DNA of 64,000 nucleotides from Ligustrum vulgare (Eukaryota > Streptophyta > Magnoliopsida > Lamiales > Oleaceae): contig OY743168.1 of the NCBI GenBank assembly GCA_963555705.1, positions 25,531,128-25,595,127 on the forward strand. The letters run 5' to 3'. Each line of letters starts with the position of its first letter. Position 1 is the stretch's first letter. Below the pieces are notes generated by a model. That model was not told where the DNA came from. It ran no database searches and saw only the letters and a list, made by a program, of their open reading frames with translations. Position numbers and translations under genes: made by a program. This document shows, one piece after another, positions 32,718 to 43,932 of the stretch.

Positions 32718-33324
32718 TTAGTGGTGGCCAGGTAGTTTTTCCTTGATCTTTTCCATCACTCCCTTCTTCTCTTGACGCTGTCCTCCTTCACTATATCCGT
32801 ACCCTGTAGTTGTTGTAGTGTCACGAGTTTGTTCATCCTTGTGACCGCCGGGCAACTTTTCCTTTATCTTTTCTGTCATCCCCTTCTTTCTCCTCCCTCC
32901 CATTCCATCATCCTCCGAAGACTGTATATATATATATATTAATAATAGTAAACAAATCATCAGTTCATATATATTTGAAATCTGTGCAAGTGTCCTGAAC
33001 TTGCAATTATGAAAAAATAGTTAAAAGGGGAGAATAAGTAGTGGTTACCGAGCTGCTGGAGCTGCCAGAGCGGCGGTGATGCCCAGTTAGGCCGGCACCG
33101 GTGGTGCCTGGAACATTTCCACCACGAGTTCCATACGCTCCGGTGGTGCCAGTAGTTCCATGAGCTCCTGTGGTTCCATGTGCACCAGTAGTACCATACT
33201 CCCCCATTGAACCCACAGTATGGTGAACAGGGTTGCCATATTCATCAGTCTGCCGGATTGGATTGCCATACTCATCTGTCTGACGAGTATCTCTGCCGTA
33301 TAATTTGTCCCCGTACTGCGCCAT
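32718..33324 (-). CDS. Dehydrin, Y2SK2 type (two exons, 159 aa)
   Basis: A group 2 LEA protein: hydrophilic, disordered, protects membranes and proteins during drying and cold. Exon 1 is 33049-33324, exon 2 32718-32921, joined by a 127-bp GT-AG intron at the usual place inside the S-segment (Ser run, then SSEDDG). Two Y-segments ([16 protein letters not shown]) lie at residues 16-33, a Gly/Thr-rich phi segment follows, the S-segment RRSGSSSSS is near residue 84 and two K-segments ([32 protein letters not shown]) follow. Both exons are intact and phase fits (160 codons with stop). A paralogue is at 43933-44556. ABREs upstream point to ABA and seed control. Confidence 0.96.
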
Positions 33325-33600
33325 TTCTTCAACTTAATTTGCAACCTCTAAAATGAGACGTCAGAAAACGCTGTCAACTATTTTCAATAACAAATAACAA
33401 CTGCCCTTCTAACTTCAATTTTCTGCAGTTATATTTGAGTTTATATATATATACATACAGAAGAGAGAAGGTTCTTGACTCGAACGAACGGCAATGGCAG
33501 CAGAGGCTTACAAGTGTTTGCATGCAGTAATTCGACTGACACGTTAGCGTTTACTCTAATTCACGTGGCAAAGTCCTATAAACGACTTGTGTTTCGGTAG
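33325..33600 (-). promoter_or_regulatory. Promoter of the Y2SK2 dehydrin
   Basis: On the gene strand upstream of the ATG: TATA-rich box at about 33441-33452; RY element CATGCA at 33521-33526; ABRE ACGTGTC (as GACACGT, 33538-33544); and a strong G-box ABRE CACGTGGC at 33562-33569. This set is typical of seed and drought dehydrins. The order and spacing match the promoter of the second dehydrin, so both come from one duplicated gene. Confidence 0.75.
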
Positions 33601-33718
33601 GCAATTTGAATTTGGATAAGCTCGTCATTTCATTTTACTAAAAAATGTATTTCTCCCATAAACAAATTGGAGGTTTTAATTGAGATCATAACAGTGATAT
33701 GACTAGTATTACTTTTTA
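33601..33718. other. Upstream flank of dehydrin promoter
   Basis: AT-rich; no further motif supported. Confidence 0.3.
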
Positions 33719-34198
33719 GGGTATCTTTGATTGCCAATGTTGAAAATGGATAGAAATTTCAAGGCGTTTGATTGTATTAATTATTCAGGTAATTGTTTTT
33801 CCATCTCATGCCTTCACGCGCTGATTTTCCTTATATTTGAGGAATTAGTTTTCCCATCCATGTACTAGAATTTATTTTCTAGAAAAAATGTTGAACCATT
33901 TTCGTCACGTTTGATCATTTTTGTTACTATTAATTGATTTATTTTTTGCCAAAAATTAACATTATTATTATCAAGTACAAATGTATGTAAAAATTAAAAA
34001 AAAATTGATTAAAATAACTAAATTTTGTTTTATTTGTCATAAAAAATAAATCAAACAACAAAAGTTGAAATTTTTTTCACTTTTTCCACCCAAAATATTA
34101 AATCAATCAAATACATAAATCATCCAATTCCCAGGAAATCAATTTCCTGAAATTCAATTCCATAGAATTCATTTTCTTTCCACCCAAATTTCACCGTT
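33719..34198 (+). mobile_element. Diverged PIF-like MITE
   Basis: The left end GGGTATCTTTGATTGCC follows a TTA. The interior aligns well with the MITE at 59307-59855 (TTAACATTATTATTATCAAG, TACAAATGTATG, GATTAAAATAACTAAA, TTTTTCCACC). The right end is degraded: TTTCACCGTTCG is reached but the terminal CAAACACACCC is missing. Confidence 0.65.
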
Positions 34199-34527
34199 CG
34201 TGACTCGTATTTTGATGAACCAAGCCAACGAGCAGCTGGACCTATTTGCCGACACTAAGGCCATATTCTCTTTACTGTTTTGAGGTCGTTTTCTGTTTTT
34301 ATTTTCGAAAACACTAAAAACGCTTTCTCTTTACCATTTTCGAAAACGCATTTTGAAAAAAAAAAATAAAAATTTGTAAACAAAACACAAAACGCCCAAC
34401 ACTTCGTTTTGGACATTTTGTGTGTATTTCAGCAAAAAAATGTTCAAAATGCGAAAAAACGTGTTTTTGGAATTATTTTTTTTTAAAAGGAATTATCATA
34501 ACTTGGAATTAAGCTTAATATAAAGTG

Positions 34528-34558
<31 letters not shown>

Positions 34559-35338
34559 CCTAGCTTGGAACTAAGCCTAAATTTTTTTTTTTTTTTTTTT
34601 TGAGAAATATCATAACTTAGAACTAAGTTCAAATAAAGTTTTATTGAATTCAATATCAACATTACAAAAAAAAAATTAAGTGAAAATTCTTGTTGTTATA
34701 TTTCAAAAAATGTCTTGATAAATGAATTCTGATGGTTTTGAAAGAAATTGCATTTTCTGGATTTTAATAAAATTAGAGCTTCCTCAAATTCCGAACCTGA
34801 TCAAGCTGTGTTAATATAAACTCTTAATGTATACATTAGTGTGTTACATATAATCATGTTTTCAGTGTATTGTGAAAGGAAATTTAAGTTTGAGTAAGTA
34901 GTATTCTACAAACAAATTAATTAAAAACAGTTTAAGTAGTATTCTGCAAAATTTTAAACAGAACGTGTTTTCCAATTTTTCATTTTCAAAAATAGTTTTC
35001 AGAAATGATAAATCAAACGCGTTTCAGCAAATTTGAAAACAAAAATAAAAACAGGAAATACAAAATATTTTCGAAAATGAAAATACAAAATTAAATACAA
35101 ACAGAACGTCATCTAAAATTTTGTCAATTTATAATTCTGAATCATATCATTTGATACTCTACGTTTTTGAAAGGTCTGGACCTTCATTGCATATTTCCCC
35201 CCAAAAAAATATTGATATTGCCATCTCTCGCTTAAGAAAATCACGGATTTACAAAATCAATCTTTAGTTAACCAGTAATTCATGTATTAGATTAATTACT
35301 TTCCGAACTTATTTTATAAGAAGTTCAAATCTACACAT
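34199..35338. other. AT-rich repeat region, possible hAT/MULE-like MITE
   Basis: From about 34254 (GGCCATATTCTCTTTACTG) to about 35115 the two ends share an inverted phrase (TTCTGTTTTTATTTTCGAAAA versus TTCCTGTTTTTATTTTTG on the other strand). In between are long T-runs (34530-34556, 34580-34600) each followed by a phrase like ATCATAACTTAGAACTAAG. No target duplication found; no ORF. Confidence 0.35.
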
Positions 35339-36182
35339 CTATATAATAATAGGATAATTGTCATCATTTTACGCACATAGTTTCTCGCCTATTTTCACAT
35401 GTCATTTTAAGAAATTTCTTATTTTTATCAATTTATTTTAATAAATGAATTAGGAAAGTCCAATTAATGCACGCAATAAATGATTTATGAATTTTTGAAA
35501 AAAAAATATCTATAAAAAGTAAAATTATAGATTGTTTTTTTCTTTTGATAATTATTGCATTATTTTTAAATCGAAAAATATGCAATATAGGTGTCAAATC
35601 TAAGATCTCAACGAAAAGTTTAATACAAACTAAAAAATAAGAGCAAATTCTAAACATATCATTTGTAAAATCGTTTTAAATACTAAATGTAAAAGTTTTA
35701 CATATACTTTTTACTTTTTTCAACATCCAATCTTTTTAATTTATCTCATTTAATATATACATATATAATATATAATAATAGGATAATTGTTACCATTTTA
35801 CGCACATAGTTTCTCGTCTATTTTTACCAATCATTTTAGAATTTTTTTTATCAATTTTTTTTCATACATGAATTAGGAAAGTTCAATAAATGCATGTAAT
35901 AAATGATTTATGGATTTGTAAAAAAAAAAAAAAAAAAACCTATAAAAGTCAGATTATAGATTTTTGTTTCTTTTGATAATTATGACATTATTTTGAAGTC
36001 GAAAAATATGCAATATCGGTGTAAAATCAAAGATCTCAACGAGAAATTTAATACAAACTAAGATGAGAGCAAACTCTAAATATATCATTCGTAAAATCGT
36101 TTTAAATACTAAATATAAAGGTTTTACTTATACTTTTTACTTTTTCCAACATACAATCTTTTTAATTTATCTTATTTAAGTC
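35339..36182 (+). repeat. Direct duplication, 429-bp period, Helitron-like 5' ends
   Basis: Two copies of a unit starting TATAATAATAGGATAATTGT, at about 35345 and 35774, with mostly matching sequence for about 410 bp. The first 60 bases (GTCACCATTTTACGCACATAG-like, then TTTCTCGCC) reappear inverted at 56560-56610. A TCTATATA-type start followed by such a conserved end suggests a Helitron 5' terminus, but no 3' terminus can be paired with it confidently. Confidence 0.5.
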
Positions 36183-37017
36183 CTAAAGTGATACCTATCA
36201 TTTCTTACCTAAATTCATTATGACCTAAATGATTATTTTTGAATCTTTTTTTATCAAATTGAAAGAAATAATGGATATTTGATCTTTCTAAATAAATTCA
36301 ATTAAATCATTTAATTCTCTACAACTTTAAATTCCGATAAACTCATTAGCTCAATTTGTAAAATAGAAGGTGTTAGCAAAATCATTCTATTTAAAAATAG
36401 AATATGGTCAACACATTTATTTAACATGAACGAAAATAGTATGTGCAATTTTGAAAAATGAGTTTTAAAGAATATATGGTTGAGAATGAACATTGAGAAA
36501 AATTATTTTTGAAGATTCAATTCTATACGAATAAGTGATAAAGTTTTATATCTAGTGGGTTAAACCCCATTTATAAATTGCGATGTATATATATATTTTT
36601 TGTATATAAAGTTAATTATATTTGTAATATTCATTCAATAAAATTTAAATAAAATTTTCTATTTTATATTATTTATTTGTTACATTCATTTAAATATAGG
36701 AGTACTGCGATAAGTTTGTCACGTGCAAGTTTAACAAAATGCAACATTTAATTTAAGTTTGAGCAATTTTTTTTTTCTAAAATGTTTGGTAAATTTTGTT
36801 TTTAATGTATTTGCTTTTCTTACGTAACGTAATGAAATATTTGTTTAATATACTTAAATATCAATTATTCCATTAAAATAATTAGTACAAATTCTTATAC
36901 CGCTATACGGGGAGTCGGTAAACTAATTCTATAAATGTCTATTATCCTCTTTATTTTATTTTAAGATTTGAAAATTGTAAACATTTCAACTTTTAGAAAT
37001 CAAAAAACCGTAAGTTC
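36183..37017. other. Unassigned AT-rich sequence
   Basis: No ORF, terminal repeat or RNA gene seen. Short microsatellite-like TATATATAT at about 36586. Confidence 0.3.
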
Positions 37018-37868
37018 AACTACTAGAATTTTATATTCCGCATACAAAATAAATTTGTAGGGAAAACTTCTTATTCGTGAGTAAAAGCCTTCTCAGACGA
37101 AGATAATTTATAGGGAGGTTTGTGTGGTAAACATCGAGGGGATAGACATAAGATGACAATATTTGTACCTTTATCTTCGGAGGTATGCGCCTACGAACCC
37201 TTTCGCTACAAAAATCATTTATCGTCTAAGTTCTTTCCCAACGAAATTATTTGTATGTTAAGATTTATTTTACCTACGAAATATGTTTCGTTGGCTGAAG
37301 TCCGATCCTACAAATCTTTTAAAGACAAATATTAGTTATCGTCTAATTTCTATCACTACACAATTTTTTGTATTCTAATGTTAGGTTGGCCTACAAAATA
37401 TGTTTGTAGGTATACAGTAAAATGATGTTATAAGCTAAATCGTAGTTTTCCCCACAAATAATTATTTGTATGGAAAACACTTTTTAAGTTAATTTCTTGT
37501 CTACACATTTTTGTTTGTGGGGGAAACTTATTTATAGGATAAAATTTTTATTTGTTCCAACAATTATAGTATTTGTAAGGAAACTTAAATCAATTTTGTA
37601 TTATTTAAATTTAGTATTAATTATTGTTTGTTTATGCAAAATTATAACAATATGTAAAAAAATAAATTAAATTAAAATTTATAATATAAACCAATATATT
37701 ACTACCTTCAAATATTGTATCAAACTCCAAATAAGAACTCATTGTCACTGAATGTGATTGTAATAAACTTAAAAAGAGTTTAGCAAGCATGCTCTTTCGA
37801 CATCTACACAATAATAATAACATAAATATCTATCCTCGTAAATTAATTAAATATGCTACTCATCCTTA

Positions 37869-37985
37869 TCAAAGTCCAGCCTCGGGATTGTCAACGGATA
37901 TCTCCTCCAAATGGGTGTCTTTCGAAAGTTGTTGTTCCTTATCATTTTGCAAGAGATATTCATCAACTTTGACAAGCATCTCATA
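37869..37985 (-). pseudogene. Captured terminal exon, unknown gene
   Basis: A 39-codon open block begins after an acceptor (ATCTTGCAG) and ends in TGA. The peptide starts YEMLVKVDEYLLQ and is acidic (EEISVDNPEAGL at its end). It can follow in frame the block at 38275-38326 (ending LEKLENQ before a donor-like CAG/GTTGGT). I do not recognise the family. Codon-like structure with proper splice sites suggests real exons picked up by the transposon. Confidence 0.45.
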
Positions 37986-38008
37986 CTGCAAGATATGATT
38001 AAAAAAAA

Positions 38009-38049
<41 letters not shown>

Positions 38050-38274
38050 TCCAGAAGATATATAACACTAATCGAAAAAAAAAATCAAAGCATAAACGCA
38101 AAATTGAACATTTCTTATATATTGAGTCTTAGCTATATTATCAGTACAAAACTCATTCTTCCCTACAAATCATTATATACTCTAAAAAAAAAACTGAGCT
38201 CAGTTTCCTAATTCTAAAATTTGTTATCTAAAAATAAAATTCCTAAACTCAAAGTGGGTACCAACCTGATTTTC

Positions 38275-38326
38275 AAGTTTTTCAAGACTAATCACTTGAT
38301 CAGCATCAAGCATTAAAAGTAATACT
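38275..38326 (-). pseudogene. Captured exon fragment, unknown gene
   Basis: Open block encoding LDADQVISLEKLENQ followed by a plausible splice donor (CAG/GTTGGT). Phase fits the next block at 37869-37985. The upstream boundary is not defined. Confidence 0.35.
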
Positions 38327-38916
38327 ATTGGTCATGGAAAGCAAAATCAATTTTTTACAAGCATAATACATCATACATAGCTACATCTATTTCTGAACAT
38401 TTCTAAATGTAGTTTCACATATATTAGACTTTAGTGCTCCGTATTTGTGCAAAGAGCAATTTGTAAGATGTGCAGGAGTACTTTCTCTCAATTGCTCAAA
38501 CATAAATCTTACATAAGTTTCTAGTCAATTTTGTAGAGAACCAAACCAAATACTCTCCTAAAAGGGGCATACAACAAACTCAGGGAAGATTTAAATTTTA
38601 GATTATGTACAAGAAGATTCATGTGTTCTATACAACTTTGGAAAATAAAAGAGAGAAGGGCATGGCATCACCCAACACGTCTAAATTGAAAAATAAAAGA
38701 AGTGCCGGTAGGCAGCAGGAAATCTAAGGAAAAAGAGAAGGGAATGGCATTACCCACCAGACTAAAGCGAGCATTCTCAAAATTTGACCGAACATGATGA
38801 ATCTCTTGAGGGGGTTCCAGAAAATATCAAAATATGTATCATTGGGTACTACTTCACATACACAAATGTGCTTTACATAATTATGTCACCTTAAGGATGT
38901 GCTGAGATTAGCCATT

Positions 38917-39051
38917 TTAACATCTTGATAAGAGGAACCACTTGGCCAATTTTTCTGTCAAAGAAATTATATCAGAAATATGTTCCAATGTAGAGGCTAC
39001 ATTTTGTAGAAGCCAATCAAGAACTTGTGATACAGGAATAGATGTCGCAAT
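38917..39051 (-). pseudogene. Captured exon fragment, unknown gene
   Basis: After an acceptor (AAATTCAG) 44 codons are open to a TAA: IATSIPVSQVLDWLLQNVA, then STLEHISDIISL. No family recognised. It lies about 35 bp downstream (on the minus strand) of the FtsH-derived exon. Confidence 0.35.
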
Positions 39052-39084
39052 CTGAATTTGCAAAAAAAGGCGAATTTTGGCTTA

Positions 39085-39360
39085 GAGTGCTCCGCTTAAG
39101 TTTTTTCCCCAAGCTTCCTCAAGCTTCTCCTCGAAGGATTCAACACTTCCAATAGTAAAATAGTAGTTATAGAGGCTCACTTTTCTCTTATCATTGGTAT
39201 CACCCATCGTGACAGAGCCTTGAAAGTTGTCACAATTGGTTTGATTATCACAAGATGGTGAGCTCTTCACATAAACTTTTGCAACTGATTTGTTGGAAAC
39301 AACAATATGATGCACAAGAACAGGTTCAAGTATCTTGTTCTTGAACTCTTGGAAACTTAT
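39085..39360 (-). pseudogene. Captured exon of a mitochondrial FtsH3/10-type AAA protease
   Basis: After an acceptor (AATTTTCAG) the block reads ISFQEFKNKILEPVLV, HHIVVSNKSVAKVYVKSSP and, after a diverged stretch, YYFTIGSVESFEEKLEEA. These are the FtsH extracellular/intermembrane-space domain blocks of plant mitochondrial m-AAA proteases. The sequence then departs from the family and stops. Only this one domain piece is present, without AAA or metalloprotease domains, so it is a fragment carried by the transposon, not a gene. Confidence 0.82.
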
Positions 39361-40472
39361 CTGAAAATTAAATTTGCTATTCTGCAATTGTTCAGAAAAT
39401 TCAACGACAGGAAAAAGATTATCTACGAATTATATCAAATAGTAAAACATGCATTCAAAATCATGTTACAATCTGGGAACCGAGATAGAAAAGGGATAAC
39501 ACTACAAATGAAGACAATATATATTGTAGAATGTGCTAGTCGTTAATGGAAACATATCCAAAAATCACCTCTCTAAATTCAATTTTTGATATGCTTACCT
39601 GTAGGGAAATTTCATATATAAAGGCCAAGTACTAAGCATATTTTCTTCTAATATATCATCTCTCTCTCTCTCCACAAAGAGGTCACTTTTTCTAGCATCT
39701 TATTTCCAATTGAAATATAATACCTTCTGGAAATTCCTGTCATGTTGGATCCAATTGATTTTCACACTATCCAAATGAACAAATTGTAAATTAAAGCTAT
39801 TCATGCATTGATGAGTCTGATAGAACTTCTAAATTTCTGTCATAAAGAAATGAAAAATTACAAAATATATTTGTAGACAAAAGACTCCTCCTAAAGCTGA
39901 ACTTTAATCAGGAGAAGTTATTCATAAGCAGAATAAGTGAACATATTTTTGCTCCAAAAGACAATTCCAGAGAGATAATTCAAAATCTTAAACTTAGATA
40001 TCATCAATAAACGCAGGAGTAAACTACAATTTATTCTTCTTTATTCTGTCTATTCATACAAATATTGCGATATGGATTTTTCAGGGATCAACAAGATGAA
40101 TACGGTACCAATTATCAGCCGTCAGAGCTTGTTCTTTGTGCCAAATGCTGGGGACTCTTCACCACGCATCAACAATAGGTCTTTACTCAAAGTGCTATGA
40201 AATTTACGCATGGAGGAAGAGAAGTCCGCGTCGGCCAAAGCTTCCATGGAAAAGCTCGTCACGCCTCGCCAGGTAGATAGTGAAGGAAACCTCTTGATTC
40301 AAATGGGGGCAACCTTAGAACCCAAAACACAATGAACGGCCGGAACCCTAGAGAAGACTCAAGCCGGACACGGGAGAAGAATTGAGATGGAAAACCAACA
40401 ATTAACAAAAAGCCTCAAATTTACGATTATATATTGCAGAATATGACGTCGTTTAGGCTAACCTCCAGCAGA

Positions 40473-40482
<10 letters not shown>

Positions 40483-40537
<55 letters not shown>

Positions 40538-40718
40538 TAAGGATATGGTGCCCATTGTTGGCTCCATAATCCTTACCCACCTTATGTGTAGGTGTGTAGG
40601 TCTGACACGTGGCAGAAATAATATTGTTGTGTCACATGTCACTGTCACATATATGGTGGGTAAGGATTATGGTGCCCATTGTAGGTATCATATCCTTCCT
40701 GATATATATATATATATA
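40483..40718. mobile_element. Micron-like MITE inside a (TA)n microsatellite
   Basis: The element 40533-40703 has long imperfect inverted ends: ATCAGTAAGGATATGGTGCC on the left, ATCAGGAAGGATATGATACC on the minus strand at the right, and a second inverted pair around CATAATCCTTACCCACC. It is flanked by (TA)n on both sides (40483-40534 and 40704-40718). Insertion into TA microsatellites is the hallmark of Micron-type MITEs; membership here is inferred. Confidence 0.65.
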
Positions 40719-41289
40719 GGAGATTTATTTTTATTATTTTTTATTATTTTATTATTTTTTCCCTAGAAGTTAGATTAAATTTTGATTCTTTTTTTTTTTA
40801 TAATTTTTTACTATCAAGATAAATTTCGTAGGGAAATTAAAAAAATTGTAGATTTTTCTTTATTTATTAGCTCATAAATGGGTCATTTTTTGTCGGTAAA
40901 AAATATATCTTACGCCACGAGCTTTTCGTCTGGAAAAATATACATGTTTGTAGACACAAAGTTCTCTAATTTTGAATTTTTTGGAGCTAAATGTTAGCCC
41001 TACGAATCATTATTTTGTGAGGTAAAGTAAATTCCCCAAGAGAAACTTTAGATCTGATCGGGAATGTCGATCACTGCTTCTAAATACAAAATAACAATAA
41101 ATTAATGAATATATATTGAAAATATCTAACAAAAAATACTTCTACAAGATATCAAATTTGTATGGTAAAATAAATTCACGTTACGAATTAAAAATTGTTT
41201 TCTAAAGTAAGATTTCAAAAAATATATATATATTTTTGTGAGAAGAATTTAGTCCCACCTACAAATCTCATTTTATATGTGAAATTTAG

Positions 41290-41520
41290 TAGGCTAAGTA
41301 TACATATTTTTTGAGCCAAATTTTTACACCTACAAAATCTTATTTTGCGGCAAAAAACAATCTTTACCTACAAATCTTATTTTGTATGCGCATTATTTGT
41401 AGGAAAAGCAAAATTTTCAAATTCCACCTACCAAATCTTATTTTACGTGGAAAGATAATCTTTACATACAAATCTCATTTTGTATGCGCATTATTTGTAA
41501 GGAAAGCAAAATTTTCTTGT
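41290..41520. repeat. 98-bp tandem repeat in the CACTA subterminal region
   Basis: TTTGTATGCGCATTATTTGT recurs at 41381 and 41479, with the surrounding CTACAAATCT...GCAAAATTTTC sequence, giving a 98-bp period, plus a third partial unit upstream. Confidence 0.75.
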
Positions 41521-41524
41521 AGTA

Positions 41525-42445
41525 TATCAGTCATCAAATCAAAATTGTAAAGGACAGAATAAGTCACATGTCCATATCTTACTTTGCCTAAATAGACAAA
41601 GAAAACTAGAGAATGAACAATTTGGTGTTAAAAGAAATATGCAAATCGCAATTTTATATTTTACTTTTTTGAGTATTTTTCATTATATATAAATGCACAA
41701 TTTTATGTCCAGCGTTGTACTTTTACAATTTATTCAATAAATAATTATCAATTATATTTTTCATGCATCGCACGAATGCGATTACTAATCTCAGCAAACA
41801 AAGAATGAATTTATAAAAAAATAACAAATTATATAACATGTAATTTAAACACAAGGAATTAAAATTGAATTTATAATCAATTTTGATAAAATAGATATAA
41901 TGTGTTAAAAAGTTGTAAAACCGGTAAATAATAATAATAATAATAATAATTACTAAAAAACGTCAAAAAAGAAGAAAAATAAAGTTTCCAACTAACATTA
42001 TCTAGCCCTTTTTTGGGTAGCTATTAAAATCAAATTTTTGGCAAAAATTGATATAATATGTTAAAAAGTTGTTAAACCCGTAAATAATAATTATAATTAC
42101 TTAAAAACGTACAAAAGAAGAAAAGCAAATCAATTATTTAATAGTGTAATGAAAAATGGTTCAAAATTAGAGTTTGTTTAGTAATGTGAAAAGTTGATTT
42201 TTTTTTTTTAATTATTTTTAATTTTTTGATGAATGCATGGTTTAAAATTGTTTGAAAAGTTAAAAACTGTGAATTTAACTAAGAATGAGAAATTAAAGTG
42301 AAAATTTTCCGGTTACCAAATCAGATCTTAACTGTTAACTTATGATTCAATCAGTACACTACGCGTCATTGGTCAATCGCCTCATGGCAATTTGCCCCTT
42401 TCGTAAGGTCTTCTTTCTGTATATGGAGAGTCGGAGACTTGGAGT
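41525..42445. other. Unassigned sequence with duplicated phrase
   Basis: A phrase around TGATATAATATGTTAAAAAG and TAAATAATAATAATAA recurs at about 41884-41955 and 42050-42100. No coding region. Helitron-like end at 41767-41788 noted separately. Confidence 0.35.
41767..41788 (+). other. Helitron-like 3' terminus
   Basis: A hairpin ATCGCA/TGCGAT (loop CGAA) is followed two bases later by CTAA and then T, the Helitron pattern of a terminal hairpin and CTRR end before a target T. The 5' partner is not identified. Confidence 0.35.
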
Positions 42446-42899
42446 TAGGGATGTCAACGAGCCGAGCCGAGTCGGTTCGCGAGTCGAAAATCAAGGCTCG
42501 AGCTTTTTTTGGCCCGAGCCGAGCTAAAGCTCGTCCCCAAAAATAAGGCTCGACTCGAGCTTTAGCTTTTTCCGAGCTGAGTTGAGCCAAGTCCCGAGCT
42601 TTTAATTTTTTTAAATTTTTATAGCAAAAATTCATAAAATTTGTTTGAAAATGTGTATATATAGCAAGTTGGACCGAGCTCGTGGTCGAAATTCATTGCT
42701 CAAGCTCCCATCGATCTTTTTTAACGGATTTTTTTTTTTTTGCTCAAGCTGAGCTGAGCCGAAGCCCGTCTCTCAAAAAAAAGCCCGACTCGAGCTTTGA
42801 CTCGAAATCTCGAGCCGCGAGCCGAACTTAGCCCGATCTTTTTTCGAGCCGAGCCCGAACCTGAGCGGCTCGAGCCGACGAGCCGTTTTGCCATCCCTA
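42446..42899. mobile_element. hAT-type MITE with CTTGGAG target duplication
   Basis: TIRs: left TAGGGATGTCAACGAGCC, right (minus strand) TAGGGATGGCAAAACGGC. The flanking 8-mers CTTGGAGT (42438-42445) and CTTGGAGC (42900-42907) match at 7 of 8. The interior is full of GAGCCGAGC / GCTCGAGC direct and inverted units that allow it to fold on itself. No ORF. Confidence 0.9.
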
Positions 42900-42907
42900 C
42901 TTGGAGC

Positions 42908-43484
42908 CTTTCATTCCCTTCTCTAAAATCCAACCAAAGTTTGCCATTATTAATTTCATATAATTGTTCTCACTAACGACACTTGTGACCAATTATTTCA
43001 TGCCATCACTTCTTATCTATTTGTTCATTTTGACAATCAAATCCCGATATATTTATTTAAATATGAATATGATCACTATTTGATCGCACAGGTTTTCGTT
43101 AATTGAATTGACTGAAGTAAATAAGTCATGACTGATTTGCGAACGTAGTGCGTTTGATATTTTGTTTAAAATTTGTTTTTTAAATAAATAAATATATATA
43201 TATATATATATTTTAAAATATTATGAATTTGATTTTTATTGAATATTTAAAAATATTGGGCACTATAGAAAGAAAAAATTTAAAAAGAATCAAACAAGTA
43301 GTTAGTGATGATAACCCGAAATTAAAAATAATGGCCCAAAGAAAATTTTCAACCCACTGCCCACAAGCATATGCTCAGAGAGCCAAAATATAAATAATAA
43401 TTATATATATACACATACATGCCCGCTCTATTTTCAAGGGTGGACAACATGCCCACCATGTCAGAAGCAATTTCGTGTGTTTGT
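42908..43484. other. Unassigned sequence
   Basis: No gene or element ends found; TA-rich run at about 43193-43211. Confidence 0.3.
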
Positions 43485-43667
43485 GTGTCTGTATATATAT
43501 ATATACAGACTGATCTAGTGCCCATATTGATACTAGATATAGCAGCCACTCGACAAATGTCGAGTGGGTATTGAATGTGGGTGGATGGGCCCCATAGAGG
43601 GGAGGGGATAGGGGAGTATGACCCACAAGTGGTTTGATAACAAACCCACTGGGTTTTAGATCAATTA

Positions 43668-43712
<45 letters not shown>
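43485..43712. mobile_element. Second Micron-like MITE flanked by (TA)n
   Basis: Ends TGATCTAGTGCCCA (43511) and, on the minus strand, TGATCTAAAACCCA (near 43661) form short TIRs. TA repeats lie on both sides (43491-43505 inside a perfect palindrome GTCTGTATA...TATACAGAC, and 43669-43712). An internal palindrome ACTCGACAAATGTCGAGT is at about 43548. The GTGCCCAT phrase is shared with the MITE at 40533. Confidence 0.55.
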
Positions 43713-43715
<3 letters not shown>

Positions 43716-43932
43716 AATTAAGGTTAGGAGGAAGAAAAAAGTGTACCAAAACAAAAACATACGTTTATAGTATTGAAAAGACCACAAACTGTCTACCGCT
43801 CATGACAGTAGATTACATTGAGGTTGACTGTTGACACAAACACAGACTCATTCAACACACCTGTTCATAATACTAAGGCATGTTCTTTTATTACAGAAAC
43901 AACATAGTTAGGACCACACATATTTATGTCAT
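43713..43932. other. 3' flank of second dehydrin
   Basis: Short AT-rich stretch with no feature beyond a likely 3' UTR on the minus strand. Confidence 0.3.

Larger units (their letters stand above)
37018..41524. mobile_element. Probable non-autonomous CACTA element with captured exons (Pack-CACTA-like)
   Basis: The right end TTTTCTTGTAGTA reads inward TACTACAAGAAAAT, one base off the common plant CACTA terminus CACTACAAGAAAA. The left end has ACTACTAGAATTTT at about 37019. Inside both ends the same phrase occurs in inverted order (GCGCATACAAAATGAGATT right; CCGCATACAAAATAAATTT left), followed by many CTACAAAT / ATTTGTAG units, a subterminal array. No transposase is present. The middle contains at least four minus-strand exon-like blocks, one from an FtsH protease. 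A (TA)n MITE lies at 40533-40703. Confidence 0.6.

Noticed and set aside
40434..40766. Proteins encoded across the (TA)n tract (both strands)
   Set aside because: Ile-Tyr repeats are microsatellite translation.
35345..41788. One 6.4-kb Helitron from the 35345 5' end to the 41788 3' end
   Set aside because: The interval contains an apparently complete CACTA-like element with its own ends, so pairing these two termini is not justified.
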